DNA of 64,000 bases. Source: Salipaludibacillus agaradhaerens (lineage in GTDB: Bacteria > Bacillota > Bacilli > Bacillales > Salisediminibacteriaceae). Below the pieces are notes generated by a model, which had not been told where the DNA came from, searched no databases, and worked only from the letters and a program-made list of their open reading frames with translations. The stretch spans positions 2,258,869 through 2,322,868 of the forward strand of contig NZ_KV917378.1 in the NCBI RefSeq assembly GCF_002019735.1, in the 5' to 3' direction. Position numbers and translations under genes: made by a program. Below are positions 1-8,749 of this stretch, one piece after another (position 1 is the stretch's first letter; each line of letters opens with the position of its first letter).

Positions 1-341
1 TTCAATTTACAGAAGATGTTCTCCCTCATTTAGAAGTAGATTCATTAATACTAACAGGGAAAAGTGTTGCCCCTATCGTTACCGCCTATGAAAATGGGAC
101 ACTGCCTATTAAAAAAATTATTAATTTAGAAAAACAATCGACTGAACATGTATTGGAAAAAATTAGACAATTACCGGAGAAAAGCCTTATATATGGAATT
201 GGCAACATTCACGGTGGAGGTCAAGAGTTAGCAGAAGGTATTGAACAATTTGAGAAAGACACTTGTGACCTAGCTGACACAATGACAAGCAGTAATCACA
301 CTTCATTATCGTCACTGAAAAAAGATAAAGCGTTCGTCTAA
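1..341 (+). CDS. pgsB: Poly-gamma-glutamate synthase PgsB/CapB, C-terminal part
   Basis: The reading frame is open from base 3 to the stop at 339-341, giving 112 residues; the start lies outside the window. PgsB is the ATP-dependent ligase that polymerises glutamate at the membrane. The fragment ends with a Gly-rich NIHGGGQELAEGIEQF segment followed by a Ser/Thr-rich tail, which fits the family's C-terminus, but the ATP-binding region is not visible. Identification rests mostly on the pgsC, pgsA and CapD-type genes that follow in order. A 200-bp gap containing a copy of the structured repeat separates it from pgsC, which is unusual for this normally tight operon. Confidence 0.75.
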   Translation, partial: QFTEDVLPHLEVDSLILTGKSVAPIVTAYENGTLPIKKIINLEKQSTEHVLEKIRQLPEKSLIYGIGNIHGGGQELAEGIEQFEKDTCDLADTMTSSNHTSLSSLKKDKAFV

Positions 342-347
342 CGTTGT

Positions 348-463
348 TTTCACAGATAAAACAAAACTTCAATCAGGACATTATTATCCGTTAGCTCCCT
401 CTAAATAGATGTGGCTCTCCTCTCTATTTTTAGCTAGAAGCTTTACGGGCCTTTATCTGTAGT
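348..463 (+). repeat. Copy of the ~152-bp structured repeat, shortened, inside the pgs operon
   Basis: The copy begins CACAGATAAAACAAAACTTC and ends CTTTACGGGCCTTTATCTGT, matching the ends of the tandem units at 7.1-8.6 kb. The first hairpin (CAATCAGTGG/CCACTGATTG) is missing, as if deleted between two AATCAG motifs. Here the ends form a short inverted repeat (CACAGATAAA/TTTATCTGTA). It lies between pgsB and pgsC, so the operon must be transcribed through it. Confidence 0.8.
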
Positions 464-543
464 AAAAAGACATTCTATCATTATCTTTAATTATGACATT
501 TCATAGAGATTGAGAAATACGCAACCTAAGGAGCTGGCTAAAC

Positions 544-993
544 GTGTTTGGGACAGATTTATATATAGCGATTATTGTAGGTGTATTGCTATCACTGCTC
601 TATGCCGAGAAAACCGGAATTGTACCAGCAGGACTCGTTGTCCCTGGTTACCTCGCACTCGTTTTTGATCAATTAATGTACGTGGTCGTAGTAGGTATGA
701 TTAGCTTACTCACCTTCCTTATTGTCACACAATTAATTGGAAGAATGACAGTGTTATACGGACGAAGGAAATTTGCGGCCATGTTAACTGTCGGTGTCTT
801 ATTAAAAATGGGGATGGATTATCTCTATCCACTGACCCCCTTCCCAATTATGGAATTAAGGGGAATCGGGGTTATCGTTCCCGGTTTAATCGCTAATTCT
901 ATACATAAGCAAGGGGTTTTACCAACGTTCGCTTCAACATTTGTTATCGCTTTTTTTACTTTTGTCATCATTACCGTCTATCACTTGTTTTAG
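544..993 (+). CDS. pgsC: Poly-gamma-glutamate biosynthesis membrane protein PgsC/CapC
   Basis: This 149-residue protein, the usual PgsC length, is almost entirely hydrophobic with four or five membrane segments. The opening YIAIIVGVLLSLLYAEKTG and the PAGLVVPGYLAL segment are typical of PgsC. It partners PgsB in the membrane-bound polymerase. The start is GTG at 544, with AAGGAG about 10 bases upstream. The pgsA gene follows after 18 bases. Identification is firm from sequence and gene order. Confidence 0.93.
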   Translation: MFGTDLYIAIIVGVLLSLLYAEKTGIVPAGLVVPGYLALVFDQLMYVVVVGMISLLTFLIVTQLIGRMTVLYGRRKFAAMLTVGVLLKMGMDYLYPLTPFPIMELRGIGVIVPGLIANSIHKQGVLPTFASTFVIAFFTFVIITVYHLF

Positions 994-1011
994 ATTAGGA
1001 GCGTTTTATCT

Positions 1012-2286
1012 ATGTCTGAAAAATTATCATTTAAAGATCGACTAAAGTTAGTGACTATCCGTCATCGTCAAAAAGCTGTTCTTCATGCTACTATCGCTAT
1101 CGTTATTTTAGCTATTCCATTTTTCGGGCATCATTGGTACTTTTCTGCAAACATGCCTACTGAGACACGTTCGGATGATGTCAACTATCGCATATCCATG
1201 GTGGGCGATATGATGATGGGACGGCATGTTCATGACGCTGCTGTTCAAAGTGGTGAACCGATTGATCGCGTCTTTGAATACACTTATCCTTTTTTTGAAG
1301 AGTCAGACTATGTGACAGGTAATTTTGAGACACCTATATTGGATACGGATGATCCAGAAGTGGTCGCCCATATGGATGATGCTGAATTACATAATAAAGA
1401 TATTCACATCTATTCAGAGCCTTGGGCAATGGAAGCATTAGAAAATGCAGGTTTTGACTCTGTGAATTTTGCAAATAATCATGCTCTTGATTATGGGGAT
1501 TTGTCCCTTCAACAAACATTATCAGCTATAGGCAGTTCTTCTCTTGAAACACTTGGAATCGGTGACGCCATCAATTTATCAGAAGAAGAATTAAAAGATG
1601 GTGCTATTGATGCCGCTGACATGTCCTACTTTAACATTAATGGCGATGTGAGAGTTGGTATTATAGGCTTTACAGATGTTTTTGTGCAAGGATTCAGTGC
1701 ACAAGACTTTGTAGGTGGGGTCTTCACTCCTCAATATCAAGGGCTCGCCGAACTGCGCAACCGACTGCTAGAAGCAAAAGCACCTGAAGAAGAAGGCGGC
1801 GGTGGAGCTGATATTGTCATGGTGCATATCCATTGGGGCGACGAATATCAAGTAGGGTATAACGACCGTCAAGAGGAATTAGCCCATTACATCACTAATT
1901 ACGGAGCAGATGTTATCATCGGACATCACTCACACGTGCTAGAGCCTGTGACAGTCGTAGATGGTACGAACGGCAATCGCGCCATCGTCATGAACAGCCT
2001 TGGAAACTTTGTATTTGATCAAGGATGGACCCGCACGAAAGAATCAACCATCGCTCAGCTTGATTTTTTAAATGATGGCACGAAACAACTCTCCTTTGTC
2101 CCTATGTATATTGAAAATACCCAGCCCCGTGAAACAGCTGGATGGACAAAGTTTTATCGTGACTATCGTATTTTCCGCACACTTCGCAAAGAACTTCCAG
2201 ATGAGTGGTGGACAATTGAAAACGGTAGATTAAAGATTGACTTAGATGCAGCAGGTGTACTTGAAGGAGTGGACTTAACCTCATGA
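1012..2286 (+). CDS. pgsA: Poly-gamma-glutamate capsule protein PgsA/CapA
   Basis: The 424-residue protein has a cytoplasmic N-terminus, one membrane segment at about residues 24-41 and a large extracellular domain. That domain has the CapA metallophosphatase-like fold motifs: VGDMMMGR near the start, GNFETP, FANNHALDYG and IIGHHSHVLEP. PgsA is needed for synthesis and export of poly-gamma-glutamate, with PgsB and PgsC. Its stop overlaps the next start in an ATGA arrangement at 2283-2286, so translation is probably coupled. Confidence 0.93.
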   Translation: MSEKLSFKDRLKLVTIRHRQKAVLHATIAIVILAIPFFGHHWYFSANMPTETRSDDVNYRISMVGDMMMGRHVHDAAVQSGEPIDRVFEYTYPFFEESDYVTGNFETPILDTDDPEVVAHMDDAELHNKDIHIYSEPWAMEALENAGFDSVNFANNHALDYGDLSLQQTLSAIGSSSLETLGIGDAINLSEEELKDGAIDAADMSYFNINGDVRVGIIGFTDVFVQGFSAQDFVGGVFTPQYQGLAELRNRLLEAKAPEEEGGGGADIVMVHIHWGDEYQVGYNDRQEELAHYITNYGADVIIGHHSHVLEPVTVVDGTNGNRAIVMNSLGNFVFDQGWTRTKESTIAQLDFLNDGTKQLSFVPMYIENTQPRETAGWTKFYRDYRIFRTLRKELPDEWWTIENGRLKIDLDAAGVLEGVDLTS

Positions 2287-4097
2287 ATTATAAACGTTAT
2301 TTAAACGTCACTTACGTCTTTGCCAGTGTTATTTTCATAGGCTTAATCAGTTGGTATTTTTATTTTGAAAGTGAGTTTGATCCTTTTCGGGAACCGTATT
2401 CTGATAGTAGCTTCACAAACAGGCAAGTGGAATCCCTTATGACTAGCGAAAATAATAGTCAAACCGCTGAACAAAATAATGGTGAGGCTCGTGTCGATAT
2501 TTATGGCACGAGCTCCGCCCATCCGTTAGCTGCAGAAGTTGGAATGGACATTATCGAGAATGGCGGTACTGCTATCGATGCCGCTGTGGCTGTTTCATTT
2601 ATGCTTAACGTAGTTGAGCCTTACGGATCTGGAATTGGAGGCGGTGGGGTTATGCTCTACCACGACCCAGCAGAAGGGGTCATAAGTTATGATTATCGTG
2701 AAGCGGCCCCTATAAGCGGGAATGATGACCCTACTGGCCGAGGGGTTGCAATCCCTGGCTTTGTTAAGGGAATGGACCTCATTCATGACAATCATGGAGA
2801 ACTTCCGTGGGAAGACGTTATCGCCCCTGCCATTGAACGGGCTGAAACAGGTTTTCAGGTAGGTGATATTTTTCACCAGCAAACAGGTAATGCTGTTCGT
2901 TACCTTGAAATGGAAGAACACGAGCGTCAACTATTCTTTCCCGAAGGACAGGCTCTCGGTGTCAATGACCAACTCGTTCAAGAAGATTTAGCAGATACGT
3001 TACGACTCATTCAGGAGAACCGGTCGGATGGTTTTTACAGTGGACCAATCGGGGATCTTTTACAACAACAATTCAACTTTACTGAAGAAGATCTGGCTAG
3101 CTATGAACCACAAATAACTGAACCTGTCTCTGCTGAAGTGGGAGAACAAATTGTCTATGGTGGTCCCTCACCTTCATCTGGAACAGTAGTCGTCCAAGCT
3201 TTGCAAGTGGCAGATCAGCTCGATTTAAATGACGTTTTCCCGGATGAAGACCTGCCCGAAGATTTCTCATTCGGAGACCTTGCTAACTCTGAGGATTCAC
3301 AGCACATTTATATTCATTTGATAAATGAAATAACAAAAGCCACCTATGACAGCCGCCTTGACACTTTAGGTGACCCTGCGTTCGATGATATTGATCATCA
3401 AGCACTGACAGATGATGATTATATTCAACAATTACTAGACGATATTTCTTTTAATGAGATTACACCTGGTGATACCTCCGAGTTATTCGATTCTCCTGCA
3501 GAGGAAGCCGATTCTCGACATACCACTCATTTCGTTATTGTAGATAAAGAAGGCAGAATGGTATCCGCTACCCATTCACTAGGTGAATTTTTCGGTTCTG
3601 GTATTTATATTGACGGCTTTTTTATCAATAATCAAATGACTAATTTTAGTGATAATCCAGATTCCATTAATCGTTATGAGCCAGGTAAAAGGCCACGTAC
3701 TTTTGTCGCACCCATGATTTTTGAAGAAGAAGGCCAGCCAGTTCTCGGGATGGGGTCACCAGGTGGAAGACGTATTCCTGCTATGGTATTTCAGACGATC
3801 ATGCAATATCATTATGGAATAAATGACGATGGTGATCCAATGACACTTCAAGAAGCGATCGAGGCTCCCCGCTTTTATAACGAAGAAGATGTCATCTATT
3901 TACAAGAGGAATTACCTGAAGATGTTAGCAACGAACTTCGCAATATGGGATACTCTGTTGTTGGACATAGCTCACCATTGTTTTATGGTGGTATTCAAGG
4001 ACTTGGTGTGGTCATCGATGATAATGGGAACGTGGAAGGGATGTACGGTGGCGGTGATCCTCGTCGTAACGGTGCATGGCAAATCGAATCAGAATAA
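2283..4097 (+). CDS. capD: CapD-type gamma-glutamyltransferase of the capsule operon
   Basis: The protein has 604 residues, an N-terminal membrane anchor at about 9-27, then a gamma-glutamyltranspeptidase domain. Family motifs visible are AVDAAVA-like IDAAVAVSF, GSGIGGGG, the RHTTHF autoprocessing site (nucleophile predicted Thr414) and GSPGGRRIP. Cleavage before Thr414 would give a ~413-residue large and a 191-residue small subunit. In B. anthracis, CapD cuts capsule polymer and attaches it to peptidoglycan; other family members hydrolyse it. Translational overlap with pgsA supports a capsule role here. It could instead be a capsule depolymerase. I see no CapE/PgsE-like small gene after it. 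Confidence 0.85.
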   Translation: MNYKRYLNVTYVFASVIFIGLISWYFYFESEFDPFREPYSDSSFTNRQVESLMTSENNSQTAEQNNGEARVDIYGTSSAHPLAAEVGMDIIENGGTAIDAAVAVSFMLNVVEPYGSGIGGGGVMLYHDPAEGVISYDYREAAPISGNDDPTGRGVAIPGFVKGMDLIHDNHGELPWEDVIAPAIERAETGFQVGDIFHQQTGNAVRYLEMEEHERQLFFPEGQALGVNDQLVQEDLADTLRLIQENRSDGFYSGPIGDLLQQQFNFTEEDLASYEPQITEPVSAEVGEQIVYGGPSPSSGTVVVQALQVADQLDLNDVFPDEDLPEDFSFGDLANSEDSQHIYIHLINEITKATYDSRLDTLGDPAFDDIDHQALTDDDYIQQLLDDISFNEITPGDTSELFDSPAEEADSRHTTHFVIVDKEGRMVSATHSLGEFFGSGIYIDGFFINNQMTNFSDNPDSINRYEPGKRPRTFVAPMIFEEEGQPVLGMGSPGGRRIPAMVFQTIMQYHYGINDDGDPMTLQEAIEAPRFYNEEDVIYLQEELPEDVSNELRNMGYSVVGHSSPLFYGGIQGLGVVIDDNGNVEGMYGGGDPRRNGAWQIESE

Positions 4098-4101
4098 TAG
4101 C

Positions 4102-4136
4102 AAAAGCCGTCCTGTTTACTACTACGGACGGCTTTC
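4102..4136. terminator. Bidirectional terminator between capsule operon and ktrB
   Basis: A 10-bp perfect stem, AAAGCCGTCC/GGACGGCTTT, lies between two convergent genes and is A-rich before and T-rich after, so it can serve both strands. Confidence 0.8.
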
Positions 4137-4159
4137 ATGTGTTATTAACTTTACGAGCG

Positions 4160-5488
4160 TTATCCTGTAAACACATCGCCTTTCGGATAGCGAACATGAG
4201 CTGTTTCAGCTTTAGCTAATGCAAATGCTAGTGTCACAGGGCCGATCCGTCCTATCACCATCAGGACAATGATAACCTGCTTCCCTATAAACGTTAACTC
4301 ATCAGTAATCCCCATGGACAGTCCTACAGTTCCAAAGGCTGAGAATGCTTCAAAAACGAGTGTTAAATAGGGGGCTGACTCTGTAACTGATAACATAAAG
4401 ATACTAATAAAGACGGCGGTCAGACTAACGCCGACAATGGAAAGGGCACGAATCACAATGTGATTATCGATACGGCGCTTAAAAACGATCGTTTCCTTTC
4501 GTCCTCTTAAATAGGAGCCAATCGCCAACACAATAATAACAAACGTTGTGAGCTTAATACCACTCCCTGTAGAGGCGCTCCCAGCACCAATGAACATCAG
4601 TAGCAACATAAAGGTGATCGTACCTGGGGTCAGGCTTCCGATATCAACGGTATTAAAACCTGCCGTTCTCGGAGTAACCGCTTGGAAATAGGAAGCCCAT
4701 AGCTTTTCACTCCCTGCTAAACTTCCAAGTGTATGAGGGTTACCGTATTCAAGGACAAACATCAGGAACATGGCGACTATATTTACAATCAACGTCCCTA
4801 CTAACATTAATTTTGTGTGGAGAGACAGCTGCCTAAATGTTTTTGTGCGAAACAAATCATAAACGACGGTAAATCCGATACCCCCTGTTATAAATAAGAA
4901 CGTGATGATGATATTAACGACAGGATCACCAACATATCCTGATAAACTGTCACTCCACAAAGAGAAGCCCGCATTATTGAACGCAGAAATAGAATGAAAT
5001 AAGCTCGTAAAGAAGCCAAAGCCCCAACCATACTTCGGAATCCAATGAAATGACAAGAAAAGGGTGGCGATAGCTTCCATAGAAAATGCAAAAATAAGCA
5101 GTACTTTAACGAGCCGAATCATGCCTCCTAAGGAAGTTTGATTTAAAGATTCTTGGACTAGCAATCTCTCCCTTAAACCGATACGTTTCCCTAATGCTAA
5201 AACAATTAAAATAGCAAATGTCATTAGACCAAGACCACCTACTTTAATTAAAAGCATAATGACGACCTGCCCAAAAAACGTAAAGGCTGAGCCGGTATCT
5301 ACGACAATTAGGCCTGTCACCGTCGTAGCCGACGTGGCAGTAAACAAAGCATCGATCAGAGTAATGCCTTCTTTTGTAGCAAAAGGCAGCATAAGTAACA
5401 ACGTCCCTATAACAATCGTGACAAGAAACCCAATAGCAAGGACTCTCGGTGGTGATAGTTTTTTGTGTTTCATTGATGATAATTTCAT
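4160..5488 (-). CDS. ktrB: KtrB/TrkH-family potassium uptake channel subunit
   Basis: The 442-residue protein has the four-fold membrane-pore-membrane pattern of the TrkH/Ktr family. All four pore loops are visible: TATSATTVTGL, SISAFNNAGFSL, AVTPRTAGFNTVD and AFSAFGTVGLSMG, each with the selectivity-filter glycine. Ktr systems import K+ (often with Na+) when paired with a cytoplasmic KtrA/KtrC RCK subunit. No such subunit is next to it, as in the B. subtilis KtrD arrangement, so the partner must be encoded elsewhere. Which paralogue (KtrB or KtrD) it is cannot be decided here. Confidence 0.9.
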   Translation of the reverse strand: MKLSSMKHKKLSPPRVLAIGFLVTIVIGTLLLMLPFATKEGITLIDALFTATSATTVTGLIVVDTGSAFTFFGQVVIMLLIKVGGLGLMTFAILIVLALGKRIGLRERLLVQESLNQTSLGGMIRLVKVLLIFAFSMEAIATLFLSFHWIPKYGWGFGFFTSLFHSISAFNNAGFSLWSDSLSGYVGDPVVNIIITFLFITGGIGFTVVYDLFRTKTFRQLSLHTKLMLVGTLIVNIVAMFLMFVLEYGNPHTLGSLAGSEKLWASYFQAVTPRTAGFNTVDIGSLTPGTITFMLLLMFIGAGSASTGSGIKLTTFVIIVLAIGSYLRGRKETIVFKRRIDNHIVIRALSIVGVSLTAVFISIFMLSVTESAPYLTLVFEAFSAFGTVGLSMGITDELTFIGKQVIIVLMVIGRIGPVTLAFALAKAETAHVRYPKGDVFTG

Positions 5489-5662
5489 AGTCTTCCCCTC
5501 TTATGTGCTTGTTAGCTAGTTAAACTGTAACAGCGTGTTTGCCCTAACAGACACGTACATTTTCCTCTTATTAATAATAAAAATTTACGCCTGTTCCCCA
5601 TTAAAGTCAATCATTTTTTTGTGAACGATTACGTCACTAAAACTTCTGTTGAAACACTAGCT

Positions 5663-5692
5663 TTGCTTAAATAAACTATTTCACCTTATACT
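5663..5692 (+). promoter_or_regulatory. Predicted sigma-A promoter of patB
   Basis: TTGCTT at 5663-5668 and TATACT at 5687-5692 are separated by 18 bases, about 30 bases upstream of the patB start. Confidence 0.5.
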
Positions 5693-5723
5693 GAAGTGAG
5701 ACTATAGAATAGCGGGTGATAAA

Positions 5724-6893
5724 ATGGACTTTTTTGAACAAAATATAGACCGAACAGGTACGTTCTCTGTTAAATGGGAACGCACTAAGGAAGTCTTTAA
5801 AACCGAAGAAGACGTTTTACCGATGTGGGTAGCTGATATGGATTTCAGACCGCCTCAAGCTATTAGCGATGCCCTTAAAAAGCGAGTTGAACATGGCATT
5901 TTTGGCTATACCTTTACAGGAGAAACAGTAGCTGATGCAATTATTAATTGGCTAGCTGATCGTCATGGATGGGAAATAAATAAGAGCTGGATCACCTACA
6001 GCCCTGGTGTTGTTCCCTCAATAGGCAAAGCGATTCAAGCATTAACAGAACCAGGTGATCGCATCTTAGTCCAATCACCTGTCTATCCACCATTTTTCTC
6101 AATGATTACGGATAACGACCGTAAAGTGGAAAATTGTCCTTTAATTAAAAAAGAACACCAGTATGATATTGACTTTGACGCTTTTGAGCAAGCGCTTAAA
6201 AATGGTGTAAAACTTTTCATACTTTGTAGTCCTCATAACCCCGTTGGGCGGGTATGGACCGAGGACGAGTTACGCCGCATGGCCGAGCTTTGCCTAGCCC
6301 ATGATGTTATCATTGTCTCTGACGAAATTCATTCCGATTTAATTTTATCAGGCCATCAACATGTTCCAATCGCCTCTTTATCTAAAGAGATTGCAGAAAA
6401 TACGATTACATTAATTGCACCGAGTAAAACCTTCAACTTAGCTGGGCTTCAGGCGTCAGTCATTATTTGTGCTAATCATGACCTTCAAAAAAAGTTAAAC
6501 GTCATTGCCAAACGCCAAGGAAGCTTTACCCTTAATACGTTTGGTATCGTTGCAATGGAGGCCGCTTATCGATACGGTGAAGAGTGGCTTGACGAACTTT
6601 TAGCCTATTTAAAAGGTAATGTTGATGTGGTGAAAAGTTATATCGCTGACGAACTACCTGAATTAACACTCGTGGAGCCTGAAGGGACATACTTGTTATG
6701 GATTGATTGTCGCAAATTAGGTCTTTCAGATGGAGAACTGAATCATTTATTCACTCACAAGGGCAAAATAGGCTTCAATCCTGGCATAAGTTTTGGTAAA
6801 GGCGGAGAAGGATTTGTACGAATGAATGTGGCCTGCCCACGTAGTACAGTTATCGAGGGACTAGCTAGGATGAAAAAGGCGATCCATTCCTAA
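5724..6893 (+). CDS. patB: PatB/MalY-type PLP aminotransferase-fold C-S lyase
   Basis: The protein is 389 residues, full length for the MalY/PatB family of cystathionine beta-lyases. Visible features are the opening DRTGTFSVKWE, VLPMWVADMDF, the CSPHNPVGRVW substrate-binding motif, SDEIHSDL, and APSKTFNLAGL with the PLP-binding lysine. The likely reaction is beta-elimination of cystathionine or cysteine conjugates to a thiol, pyruvate and ammonia. It is monocistronic: it has its own promoter and is followed by repeat DNA. The RBS is weak (GGGTGAT). Substrate specificity cannot be read from sequence. Confidence 0.9.
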   Translation: MDFFEQNIDRTGTFSVKWERTKEVFKTEEDVLPMWVADMDFRPPQAISDALKKRVEHGIFGYTFTGETVADAIINWLADRHGWEINKSWITYSPGVVPSIGKAIQALTEPGDRILVQSPVYPPFFSMITDNDRKVENCPLIKKEHQYDIDFDAFEQALKNGVKLFILCSPHNPVGRVWTEDELRRMAELCLAHDVIIVSDEIHSDLILSGHQHVPIASLSKEIAENTITLIAPSKTFNLAGLQASVIICANHDLQKKLNVIAKRQGSFTLNTFGIVAMEAAYRYGEEWLDELLAYLKGNVDVVKSYIADELPELTLVEPEGTYLLWIDCRKLGLSDGELNHLFTHKGKIGFNPGISFGKGGEGFVRMNVACPRSTVIEGLARMKKAIHS

Positions 6894-7052
6894 TTATTAC
6901 GACATGATTGGAAAACGAGAGAGAGCTCTATTGCTAATTATTAAAACATTACTTTTAGAATTCGAAAAAAATAAATACTTATTAAAAGCCAAGGCAATAC
7001 TCCTGAAAACAACACGATCTGAAACCTCCACAGAAGAAGTGCTGTTTGTTTT

Positions 7053-7724
7053 CATCTGTGATATAAAGCTAAGCTGCAATCAGTGGGAATTTTACGGTCG
7101 CTTATCTGTGATATAACGAACCTTCAATCAGTGGGCATTCGTCCTTCTTCCACTGATTGGTAGTTGAGTTTAATCAGGACATTACCGACCGTTAGATCCA
7201 CACTATTTCGATTTTGTTCTTTACTCTATTTTGATGCTGGGAGCTTTACGGACGGTTATCTGTGATATAACAAACCTTCAATCAGTGGACATTCGTCCTT
7301 CTTACACTGATTGGTAGTTGAGTTTAATCAGGACATTACCGACCGTTAGATCCACACTATATCGATTTCGCTCTTGACTCTTTTTTAAGCTGGGAGCTTT
7401 ACGGACGGTTATCTGTGATATAACGAACCTTCAATCAGTGGGCATTCGTCCTTCTTACACTGATTGGTAGTTGAGTTTAATCAGGACATTACCGACCGTA
7501 GCTCCATCCTATATCGATTTTGTTCTTTACTCTATTTTAAGCTGGGAGCTTTACGGACGGTTATCTGTGATATAACGAACCTTCAATCAGTGGGCATTCG
7601 TCCTTCTTCCACTGATTGGTAGTTGAGTTAAATCAGGACATTACCGACCGTAGCTCCATCCTATATCGATTTTGTTCTTTACTCTATTTTAAGCTGGGAG
7701 CTTTACGGACGGTTATCTGTGATA
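7053..7724 (+). repeat. Tandem array A of the ~152-bp structured repeat (four units plus a partial)
   Basis: Four near-identical units start at about 7102, 7256, 7409 and 7561 (lengths 154, 153, 152, 152), after a truncated copy at 7053-7101; the last ends in TTATCTGTGATA at 7713-7724. Each unit has hairpin 1 (for example CAATCAGTGG 7125-7134 with CCACTGATTG 7150-7159) and hairpin 2 formed by ACCGACCGTTAGATCC and GAGCTTTACGGACGGT. No substantial open frame runs through the units. The array fills the gap between patB and ywbE; it is not a CRISPR because units abut without spacers. Confidence 0.9.
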
Positions 7725-7725
7725 A

Positions 7726-7763
7726 AAAATTCCGAACGAATTCAAGAGAATCGTTCGGAATTC
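7726..7763 (-). terminator. Rho-independent terminator, minus strand (ywbE)
   Basis: An 11-bp perfect stem, ATTCCGAACGA/TCGTTCGGAAT, is followed on the minus strand by a run of T. It is 135 bases past the ywbE stop and stands at the edge of repeat array A. Confidence 0.7.
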
Positions 7764-7897
7764 CTTATAAGTAACAGACGTTCTCTCAGGTCCTGCTTTT
7801 TTCACAATCATTAGTCTTTACTTCTGTTGTGAACATCCTTATTTTAAAAACATGCGTGCCTACTACCAATCTCTACACCCTTTTAATAGGGCGTTTC

Positions 7898-8107
7898 TTA
7901 CTGACTATCGCTATTAGAAATAATCTCTTTCACACGCCCCACTTGTCCGTCAGTGAGTCTCACTTTGATCCCGTGTGGATGCGTCTGTGACTTCGTTAAG
8001 AGATCCTTCACAATCCCTTTCGTTAACTTACCTGTTCGTTGATCTTGCTTTAATACAATCGCTACTTCTATACCTGGCTTAATATTTTTTCTTTGCTCGC
8101 CATTCAT
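7898..8107 (-). CDS. ywbE: YwbE family protein (DUF2196)
   Basis: This 69-residue basic protein matches the YwbE family across its length: IKPGIEVAIVLKQDQRTGKLTKG, then HPHGIKVRLTDGQVGRVK. The fold is KOW/SH3-like and the biochemical function is unknown. I chose the ATG at 8107 because GAGGAAA stands 6 bases upstream; an in-frame upstream start at 8140 would add 11 residues without a better ribosome site. The gene is alone and is flanked by two arrays of the same repeat. Confidence 0.88.
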   Translation of the reverse strand: MNGEQRKNIKPGIEVAIVLKQDQRTGKLTKGIVKDLLTKSQTHPHGIKVRLTDGQVGRVKEIISNSDSQ

Positions 8108-8177
8108 GATCGTTTCCTCACTTTCAACTTGACCACTCACTCATGTCGTTGACTAAAAAGAGTGACTTCTATTTTTC

Positions 8178-8645
8178 TAAATAAAACGAACCTTCAATCA
8201 GTGGACGTTTCGGTTCTTCTATCACTGATTGATAGTTGAGTTTAATCAGGACATTACCGACCGTTAGATCCACACTATATCGATTTCGCTCTTGACTCTA
8301 TTTTGAGCAAGGAGCTTTACGGACGGTTATCTGTGATATAACGAACCTTCAATCAGTGGGCATTCGTCCTTCTCCCACTGATTGGTAGTTGAGTTTAATC
8401 AGGACATTACCGACCGTTAGATCCATCCTATATCACTTTTGCCCTTTACTCTACTTTGAGCTGGGAGCTTTACGGACGGTTATCTGTGATATAACGAACC
8501 TTCAATCAGTGGGCATTCGTCCTTCTTACACTGATTGGTAGTTGAGTTTAATCAGGACATTACCGACCGTTAGATCCACACTATATCGATTTCGCTCTTG
8601 ACTCTATTTTGAGCAAGGAGCTTTACGGACGGTTATCTGTGATAA
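8178..8645 (+). repeat. Tandem array B of the ~152-bp structured repeat (three units)
   Basis: Units start at about 8178, 8327 and 8480 and the last ends near 8645, in the same orientation as array A. The sequence is nearly the same as array A, differing mainly in the hairpin loops. With array A it leaves ywbE between two blocks of direct repeats. Confidence 0.9.
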
Positions 8646-8749
8646 ATTTTGAACGTTATGCGTAACTTATATGTATTCCTGATTCTTCTTCACACTTTAC
8701 GGGAATAAGGTATTAAATACAAGCTATTTTCTTTCAGGAGGAATTCGCC

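Noticed and set aside
7053-8645. CRISPR-like array
   Set aside because: Units are ~152 bp, abut directly and have no unique spacers; no cas genes are present.
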